A stretch of 64,000 nt of DNA, from positions 2,356,001 to 2,420,000 of the forward strand of contig JAINUG010000108.1 in NCBI GenBank assembly GCA_029706075.1, written 5' to 3'. Shown one piece after another: positions 56,357-64,000 of the stretch; positions within the stretch are counted from its first letter, which is position 1; each line of letters opens with the position of its first letter. The stretch is from Aldrovandia affinis (lineage: Eukaryota > Chordata > Actinopteri > Notacanthiformes > Halosauridae). Under the pieces are notes generated by a model that searched no databases, was not told the DNA's origin, and was given only the letters and a program-made list of their open reading frames with translations. The position numbers and the translations under genes are program-made.

Positions 56357-56573
56357 GGGGTCCCATCTCTGGTACCAGAGGGCCACAGGGTCTGCTGGTT
56401 TTTGTTTTCACCTTAAAATTAGGTGAAAACAAAAACAAAAACAAAAAATCAGCAGCCTAATCAGATCCGAGTAACAACATGACGTGAGTTGACAGTGTAA
56501 TCAATTAAGCGCTGAGCAAAAACAAAAACCAGCAGACCCCGTGGCTCTCCGGGACTAGGACTGGAGATCCCTG
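56357..56573. mobile_element. MITE with about 50-bp imperfect inverted ends
   Basis: The left arm 'ggggtcccatctctggtacc' with 'agggccacagggtctgctgg' then 'tttttgttttcacc' is mirrored by the right arm '...aaaaaccagcagaccccg', 'tggctctccgggactagga' and 'ctggagatccctgcc'. The short interior has an A/C-rich run and 'cagcagcctaatcagatcc'. The wording ('gagggccacagtgtctgctg') is familiar from fish MITEs. No coding capacity. Confidence 0.8.
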
Positions 56574-57110
56574 CCATAAACCGTCCCCACATGTAGTCAT
56601 GGTGCTGAGCTCACTGAATTGGATTGCTCAAAAAACCCTTGTCCCAGGCAACCAAGATGCATTATGCAGAACATTGCACAGTTCAGTTCTTTGATTTTTG
56701 TCCAGCACTGTTTCACAACAACAAAATACTTTGCAGGTGGTCGAATCGCCTCCCAACTGTTTAATCATATCACTTTGATATTGAAATTAAAGATGAGCAT
56801 TGCACAAACTTAATAGACATTCTAAGGGCACGACAACGGTACTCCGATCCAACATCACCAATATTATTTTGCGCCAACCTGTCCACACCGCACTATGGAA
56901 TGCACTGAGCTCTGGTGCATTCCTTTTTGATTGGCCAGCCAAAATGTTTGTCAGAAGAACAAACTCAAGCACCATTAAAAAGCAAAAGATCCTATGTACG
57001 AACTACACAGGAGCACTGTTCACACTATAGTGCTGGTATGCTGAGGGAAATGTCTGTTATCATTATCAGCAGCATCTGTGTGCCTAATGGAATGATTCAC
57101 CGCATTATGA
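56574..57110. other. Unique DNA
   Basis: No feature is recognised. Two overlapping short frames (56800-57030 and 56915-57118) have no motif. Confidence 0.35.
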
Positions 57111-57290
57111 ATGTTTGATAAAGCCGTTGCAGCATCAATTACGTGCCCCAGGGAGGTTCGCCTCCGGGCCCCTCTCGGCAGGTCAGGCCCGCCGCGGTCA
57201 CACTCCAGCGGGGGGGACAGACGCTGCTGACACCCAGAGTGGGGACGAAGGGCCCGGAGGCACCCACCCAAGATTTACATTTCTAATTAT
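57111..57290. other. Small GC/CpG-rich unique island
   Basis: 'gttcgcctccgggcccctct', 'aggcccgccgcggtcacact' and 'ggggacgaagggcccgg' in otherwise AT-rich DNA. No repeat is recognised. Flanks such as 'aattacgtgcc' and 'ctaattatcgttgacgg' are complex and may belong to the same module. Confidence 0.35.
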
Positions 57291-57368
57291 CGTTGACGGT
57301 GAGCTGTCACAATCAATTTCTTCATCTTCCAGAGTGTAAACTTGTTTGTGTGTGGGGTGGTGGGGGGG

Positions 57369-57397
57369 TCTTAATTATTATTATTATTATTATTATT
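57369..57397 (+). repeat. (ATT)n microsatellite
   Basis: About nine ATT units following a G/T-rich tract. Confidence 0.9.
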
Positions 57398-57619
57398 TTC
57401 ATGTATTTATTTATTATCTGTTATTACACAGACGAGCTTATGAGCCTTGCAGGCTTTACTTTGGTTTGGCCCAAACAGGTTGTGTAAACAGTAATGTGTA
57501 CTGGATATAAAGCACAGTAGGAGGATCTGCACCACTAAAAAACAAACCAGTGGCTGCATGGCAGAGCAATTAACAAGCCATGAAACAATGACTGAGGTCA
57601 ACCTTGAGCAACTGATATA

Positions 57620-57790
57620 CACAGGTAACTGTCAAAATAAAGGCAACACTATGGTAACCGGGGGGGACACCCAAGCAGCCCTGGCCTGGGCTAGGGGGTC
57701 CCAGCCAGGAGTGGAAGGGGGTGCTGGAGGGCCAGGCCTATTTAGTGGCGTGGCACCCGATGGACCCAGTTACCTGCACAGTAATGCTGG
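57620..57790 (+). repeat. Transposon-like repeat fragment and GC-rich insert
   Basis: 'aggtaactgtcaaaataaag' with 'gcaacact' is the end of a fish repeat usually reading 'ggtaactgccaaaataaagg'. It is probably the terminus of the same family as the remnant at 14553. The following 130 bp is GC-rich (ccagccaggagtggaagg) and not recognised. Confidence 0.45.
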
Positions 57791-57878
57791 AAAACGACCT
57801 TTAAAAAATAAATAAATAAAAGAATGGAAACCACAAAATAACATCCCAGAATTTTAAGCTTGTCTATATGTATATTTA

Positions 57879-58925
57879 TTAGGGCTGTCAAGCGATGAAA
57901 ATATTTAATTGCGATTAATCACACAATTGTCCATAGTTAATCACGATGAATTGCAAATTGATCGCACATTTATTATCTGTTCAAAATGTACCTTAATTAA
58001 AGGGATATTTTTCAAGTGTTTAATACTCTTATCAACATGGGAGTGGACAAATATGCTTGCTTTATGCAAATGTATGTTTATTGGAAATAAATTAACAACC
58101 CAAAACAATGACAAATATTGTCCAGAAACTCTCAAAGGTACTGCATTTAGCATTAAAAAATATGCTCAAATCATAACATGGCAACAACAGAATATTGACC
58201 TGCTAAATGTAATTTAACATAACTTAGTAATATGACTACTCACACAATGTAGTGTGTCCAACTTTATGCTTATAAAGGTTCACTAAAACATCCCCTGCTT
58301 TTTGAAGCATTAACACAAATGATGGACCTCAATGCATCGCAACAACAGACACATTGTACAACAGGTACATTGGTCAGCTAAATTGTCCATTACTCATAGA
58401 TCATTCCCTGGATCCCTCACACTTCTAAAGCAAATCAAATAGTCTCCAGTGAGCGCAACCGTCGTAGTCTTTCTCAACTCCTCCGCTACTTTTGCATTCT
58501 GGTCTTCGTACAAGTTGTGTTTCTTCGATACAGTGGTGGCTCTCAAAGGCAATTCATAAGTGCAGGCGTTGGATGCAATCTAAATTATTTCATGCAGACC
58601 CTGAAAGCTTGCTGCTTGTAGAGCTGTGCAGGGGTTTCCCTCGCACACTATTAAGCGTGGTCTGCCGCAAGTGAGATGTTTCGGGGCTAACGGGGCTGTC
58701 TGCATTAGCTGTGTGCTTGGCTAGCAAATGGTATTTGAGACTTTATGTACTCCGGTGGTAACTCAATTCACATCGACAGTAACTGCAAATAACTTTGGTC
58801 TTGTCGACAGACCCATCTGGCAGGGCTTTGTAGCTGAACTTGCCATTCAAAATACTGTTTTCTTTATCCGTTGCTGCTTGCTATCACCATCTGACTTAAC
58901 GTTAATGCCAGCTGATTCCTAAACT
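57879..58925 (+). mobile_element. hAT-like non-autonomous repeat, right end not seen
   Basis: Begins 'tagggctgtcaagcgatg' and goes through 'aattgcgattaatcacac', 'tttaatactcttatcaacat', 'tgacaaatattgtccagaaa' and 'aaatcataacatggcaacaa', the wording and order of a very common teleost repeat whose ends read 'tagggctgtcaa'. The interior from about 58220 ('gtagtgtgtccaactttatg', 'tggacctcaatgcatcgcaa') seems to be the inverse-strand continuation. No mirrored terminal 'ttgacagccct' was found, so the right end is deleted or lies in an unrecognised part. The frame 57909-58217 is non-coding repeat. Confidence 0.65.
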
Positions 58926-59319
58926 ACGAGTCGGGCAAACGGTCATCATAACAGAACGTGAAAAGAGAGACACTTGTTTTTTCTGGAAATTTCTTCATCA
59001 CGGTTTCAAAACTATGTTTTATTTGTAAGAGTCTGCAGGGTGTAAATAAACAGATGCTCCGCAGTTCTCCCACCACCCATTCAACCATCTGGCTCTGTAT
59101 TGGAAAATAATAAGTATAATATCAGCATATGCCTCATGTCTCATGTACAGTTCAGTGGGTTGCATTGGTCTGGGGACTAATTCTGGTTACTGAAAGTCAG
59201 TACATCCTGTTGAGAAACAGACATATTCTGAATAGAACAACAAAGGTGGATACAAGTGCTAAAGTGCATGCATAATAGAGCGTTTGGCTCCATTGCTATG
59301 AGTCCACTGATTTTCGGAC
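58926..59319. other. Unique DNA
   Basis: No feature is recognised. Confidence 0.4.
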
Positions 59320-59739
59320 TCTAAACGAGGACAGGGAGATTGGGCCCAAGGGCAGAGATGAGGCAGGAAGCACGAATCCAAAACAAACTTGAGGTTTAAT
59401 TAAACAATGAAGGAATGGACAATATACTGGAGAAATACTGAAAACTTGAAGTATAAATAAACACAAAATAAATAAATAAACTAAAAGTTCAATAATAAAC
59501 AGGGGAAGATCAATGAAAAAAGTGAAGGCCAATACTTGAAATGGCAAGACAAATACAGAAGAACAACCATTTCAAGACAGAGCAAAGTTAACAGAAAACA
59601 GACAGCTTAAATAAGGAATGAAACGAGACACAGGAGAAATCACTAAGACAATGAAACAATAAAACAATTATACAACGACACAGTCAGGAAACACTAAGAG
59701 TCCAATGCCGCCCTCTGGTGGCAAGCAGCAGCTGTGACA
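59320..59739 (-). mobile_element. LTR-like remnant
   Basis: On the minus strand it starts TGTCACAGCTGCTGC, then 'ccaccagagggcggcattgg' and 'tttccttatttaagctgtct'-type text (TATTTAAG as a possible TATA box). It ends in a polyadenylation-like 'taattaaacctcaagtttg' followed by 'cctgcctcatctctgccc'. This U3-TATA-R-U5 order resembles fish LTRs, but the 3' terminus (expected ...ACA) and a target duplication are not visible. The left boundary is uncertain. Confidence 0.5.
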
Positions 59740-59819
59740 TGTTCGTGGTCTCTGACCAACAAACAATGGCTATGTAGTTGCCTCCACAGACTAATTGATG
59801 TATGTGGAATATTGACAAC

Positions 59820-59865
59820 TGGGCCCGGATTCAATCAACATTTCACCTTGACTTTAATTTTAAAT
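59820..59865. repeat. One end of the short MITE family seen at 39047
   Basis: 'gggcccggattcaatcaaca' followed by 'tttcaccttgac' matches the left end at 39047 (gggcctggattcaatcaac then atttgtccttaac). The mirrored right end is not found nearby. Confidence 0.6.
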
Positions 59866-62800
59866 TAATGCAAAATATATTTTTTAATGCAAACGGTTTG
59901 GCAAGTCTTGATAATTTCTGAACAACAAGCTGTTTATGAAAATAAAACAAACAAGAGTCACAGTTAAGGAGAAATTGATTTACTCCAGGGCCTGGTGTTT
60001 CTGATACAGTGCAACTGAAAGTGTGAAGGAGCCTGATATTTCCCAAGTTATGGTATTGCAAGTAGTGATGGAACAATGAGGTTTCATGGAACTAAAATGG
60101 GTGCAGTAACACATGCTATTAATCTCTCACTGACTTGAATCATTGTGTTTTTCTGTGGAGTGCAAAAACATTGTATTGGGTCAAACAAGACAACAATTGA
60201 CTTGACAAGCAACAAAACATTTCAGGTACATATTTAGTCATACTGTTCGACCATAACAGTTTCAGTCTAAGAGCATATATTGGTCAGTCAGAACTGTTCA
60301 ATTAATAAAAATGATGTAAAAAACAATATTCAAAATGTATACATATAATTTTACAAAAAACAAACATGCACATAAGTGATATTCACCATCAATAAGTCCC
60401 ACTGAGCACTTAAAACAGTTGTCGCTCATGAAATTAGACATAAGAATATTGTTTGATGCATGCACAGGTACAGGAGAATAAGAATTGATGCTGGTGTTGA
60501 AGGTACAAAGCTGTGACCACAATACCAGGTGTGGCTGCCATGGTGGGTGTTGATTGAAGAAGAGACACCATGACAACAGCATGTTGGCCAATGGCCAAAC
60601 TTCAAACAGGAATGCAAACAAGAAACGCTCAAACCGATTCCATCAACAGAGGCTGGGAGAGTGAGGTACTGTATAACCAGAACTGCTAGGCTGATTTTAA
60701 CATCCCAGGTCAAAATATAAGCAAATGCCTGCAACACCATTTTTTAATGGAAAAATCCAAAAGGCAGCCAAAATTGCCAACTGGTTGCCAACAAATGAAT
60801 GACAAAGGACAAATATCGTCATTTCAGTTAAGGAATGAATCTATCTTACTATGACAACTCAAACTGTAGGTTTTCAGTTGATATGATTTCAAGAGAAAAA
60901 ATGACTTTTCAATCCCACGGGTCGGTAATCAGTAATAAATTGGTAATAAGTCAGACAATTTGGTTGAAAAACCAAAGCTGGCAATACTGGTTACTACCTG
61001 GCCAGAAGCCAGACCACACACAATGTCTTTGTCCCAGAAAGGGTCTCCCCAAAGATACAGTTAGCTTTGCCTTTATAACAGGCCTGATTAAGTCAACTAG
61101 CAACACCTGTGCTGATGATCTATTTCCCTTAGCCGTGCACATGCCTCACCGTGAGGCCACCCAGGTACTGAACGCCTCCCAGGTTGCAGGAGGCAGCAAG
61201 ACAGTGGCCTAAAATGCAGGAGCAGCCAATGCTCAGACTGCCCCTTCCGCTGTCATAAAAGCATACTTGTTTACACTCTTAATTATAAACTCCTAGGGGT
61301 GTGTGCATAAAAGTCTGTGGTATATTGTCGCCAAAGTTGTTATTGCATGTCACAATACAAATGAGCGCTGCATAAAAACGAATATCCGTTCTTACTGCAA
61401 AGGGTTGGCAGAGTTCCATCGGGGAAGCGAAAAATTATGTTGATGTTTAATGCTATCATACTGAGTATGTGAATGCGAGAGTCTACTATGACTGCTGTTA
61501 TACCAGTAACAATGCAGCTCAGAACTCTGCCAGACAAAGCACTCATGTCAAAGAAAAAGTGTCTTTCCTTGACTCATGTGGCATTGTAGCAAATGTTCTA
61601 GGTATTATATTTTGAGTGCACACCCTTATGAGTATTGGTTATTTAAAATATTTTTCATGAAGCATTACTTAGAATGACCAAGTATCTAAAATCAATAACA
61701 CTAAAATTATATTGGTGGGTACAAAATATTAAATTTTTAAAGACAGGCAAATCAGAAAATAGGGGCCCTTTGGTAGGTGCTGCCATCTTTTTTAAAACAA
61801 CTTTTTATCCCTATTTTGAACGTTTTCTCCCAATTTGGAATTCCCTATTATATTTGAAAGCATCCCATTGCTACAACATCTCCAGGGAAATTGGGAGAGC
61901 GCAGACTAATGTGTGTGTCCTCTGAAGCCAACTACCACTTATTTTCCTTCTATAGTCCACCTGCTGAGCTGGAGCAGAGCACTTTTTTGTATCTGTCTCA
62001 TGTAAACGAATGAGTGGAGGAGTCCTCATTTGCAATGAAGTGGGGAAATTCCTGCCGACAGATACTCCTCAGTCAGCGTTCAGTTGTGCACTATGTCACT
62101 CTAGCAGGGACTAGATTCCCTTGATCTTTGATGTGCTCAGGAAAATTTCCATTCTGAAACACTGTGTGACCTGTTTGTACATGGCTCTATGCAAAAATGA
62201 TTTAAAAAAAAAAAAGATTTATAGTGCTTTAGGGGGCCCAGTGTTGCCATCTTTCATGGTAAATCCAAAATCATTATCTTGCATTGTGAAACTGTTCTAT
62301 CAGGTTTCACTTTACATTTCTCTTCATTTTTTCCAGTTTAAAAAAGTACAAGTGCAAGCGTATTGCATCCTATTGCTGCATGAAACATTTTGTATGGAGA
62401 ATGGAAACCATTTTTTTCTAACTGAGAGATACTTCATTAATATTAAAAGCTTGTGGAATTTTACAGTTGAATTATGACTGACAGGGAGAAATGAGAAGCA
62501 AACCTAATCTTTGCTAGGATGGGTTCTGGGTGCAGAATGAGGTGCTGATGATACCTTTTGGTATCATTTTTGTGTAGTTCAATGTGTGTGGAAAAACAGT
62601 ACAATACAATAGAGATAATGCTAAATTGCATACATTTTTAATGGAGTGATAGCATTTAGATGGGAATAAATTAATCCTTCCCTTTGTAGCAATGCATAAT
62701 GTGGCCACTTACTCAACCATTATGAGAGGAGTAACAGAATTTGATTAACAGTGACTGAAAAGTGAGATAGTGGAATATTTTCAGGATAAAAAGGCAGAGG

Positions 62801-64000
62801 CAAAGACACACTGCGGAAACTGACAGTCAGAAGGGTTTAGGGGAGATGGACAGCTGAGGAACGGAGAGAAGGAAGTCAGGTACTATGACAGATATAGAGG
62901 TTGCTCTTGTTCTTTATTTTAAGGAGAGAAATACAGGAACATTTCATGCACAGAATAGAACTTTCCTGTGTTGACGTTGGCACATCACATGGTTATTCAT
63001 ATTGCAAAATGTACATGTTCATTTCATGAACATTTCATGTTTGTATTTGCATATTAAGTCTTGCCTTGAATGGTTAATTTTCATAACCCAAGTTATGGAC
63101 AGAAGGAAGTCAATTTGCAATCCACAGAGCGTTACAGAATTAATAGCTTCTGTGTTCAAAAGGGATTAATGACATTATATTGAAAGCTGAATTCCATTAC
63201 AAAGAACATTATAAATTACATTTTGAGAAACCCAATCTTCCCTCAAACTGCAAAATGCTAGATTATTATACCATCATGACACTCATTATAAAATGTCAAG
63301 ACAGACTTCCCAAGGGGAAGAGGTTGTTAGTCACTGATATCCGGTACTAATGGGCCCCTTTCCTCAATGAGGGCACAAGAGTCGACTCCTAGGAGGTGTG
63401 GATGTTTTTCCAGGAAACAACATGCATCACAAATCATGAAGGTCCTTGAACCATAAATAGGCTAATCATAGCATAACAACATATGGATATCTGGGTGATT
63501 TAAAGATGACTTTTTGACACAAATGACCTTTGCTACTACACCGCGAGGCAGAGAAACAAACAAGGCTCTTAAACTCTCCCCCATGTGGACAGGGTGTTCT
63601 TACGGTTCATATGCACAGCTCTGAGTAAGGATCACATTTAGCAAACAAATCCTACTTACTAAAACAAAGACGGCGCACTTCAGAACCCATGGGCTGACTT
63701 TGCTCCAGGCTTTCTCCTGTTCCAGGATGCAGATCAGACTGATACCTACATTTAGCACTGTTGCAGCTCTGCAGCTATCTCTCTCTCTCTCTCTTCCCAC
63801 CTCCTTAAAATAAGATGAGAGAGATTACAATACAAAGAAGAGGCTTCTGTAGCTCCTGCACCTGAGACTATGGTGACCATCTCCTATCATGCACCCCTCT
63901 TTCAGTCAGAAGAATTGACATTGTGGGAAAATGAACGCTATTATTTTCTTCCTCAAAAGCTCAAATGAAATTGAAAATGCTTATCTCTTTCTTAAAATAA
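59866..64000. other. AT-rich unique DNA to the window end
   Basis: No gene, RNA or clear transposon is recognised in about 4.1 kb. The 125-codon plus frame 60835-61212 has no domain that I recognise. A run of 11-12 A lies at 62202-62213 and a (TC)n run at 63776-63793. Around 60980-61240 the sequence is more GC-rich. Absence of evidence here only reflects what can be read by eye. Confidence 0.35.
63776..63793 (+). repeat. (TC)n microsatellite
   Basis: About nine TC units. Confidence 0.9.

Noticed and set aside
60835..61212. 125-codon plus-strand frame
   Set aside because: No recognised domain, overlapped by an antisense frame, and no supporting signals.

Overview
This window reads as a piece of a teleost fish nuclear genome. 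The background is AT-rich and intron- or intergenic-like. The recognisable content is almost all transposable-element DNA of fish type: tRNA-derived SINEs, SINE tails shared with L2-type LINEs (the 'aagtcgctttggataaaagcgtctgctaaatg' type), decayed L2-clade LINEs, Tc1/mariner and hAT elements, solo LTRs and microsatellites. I find no operon, bacterial gene, CRISPR array, rRNA or free-standing tRNA gene, and no host protein-coding exon I can defend. A short open frame at the very left edge (3-218) is the only unexplained candidate.

Layout. 1-4.0 kb: unique sequence with a CpG-bearing patch and two related repeat fragments. 4.1-9 kb: three copies of one young tRNA-SINE family (here SINE-1) and one copy of a second family (SINE-2). 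10.2-11.1 kb: a GC/CpG-rich island. 11.4-20.2 kb: SINE and DNA-transposon debris, and a remarkable unit at 17.8-18.3 kb with three ~140-bp tandem copies between short inverted ends. 22.2-28.5 kb: more SINEs, a Tc1/mariner-type MITE, a solo LTR with an ATAT duplication and an internal 9-bp minisatellite, a 221-bp MITE, and a long inverted repeat. 28.7-34.2 kb: GC/CpG-rich islands in unique DNA. 35.4-36.0 kb: a 550-bp Tc1-family element with perfect 29-bp inverted ends but a dead transposase. 39.0-39.6 kb: a short MITE and a second solo LTR. 41.9-43.7 kb: a decayed LINE with readable endonuclease and reverse-transcriptase motifs. 44.2-49.6 kb: GC-rich islands and a LINE 3' end whose tail matches the SINE tails. 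50.7-59.7 kb: SINE pieces, a 1365-bp non-autonomous hAT element with a perfect 8-bp target duplication and a SINE nested inside it, a MITE, an hAT-like repeat, and an LTR-like remnant. 59.9-64.0 kb: unique AT-rich DNA.

The elements form an ecosystem. LINEs supply machinery and a tail that SINE-2 copies. Short DNA elements with good inverted ends but no working transposase must have been moved in trans. SINEs land inside older elements and so date them. The GC/CpG-rich unique islands scattered through the AT-rich DNA are the best candidates for host function. They look like regulatory modules or CpG islands in a gene desert or large intron, but this is inference from composition only. Species and neighbouring genes cannot be told from the sequence alone. 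Element ends are given to the base where a target duplication or inverted end fixes them, and are approximate otherwise.
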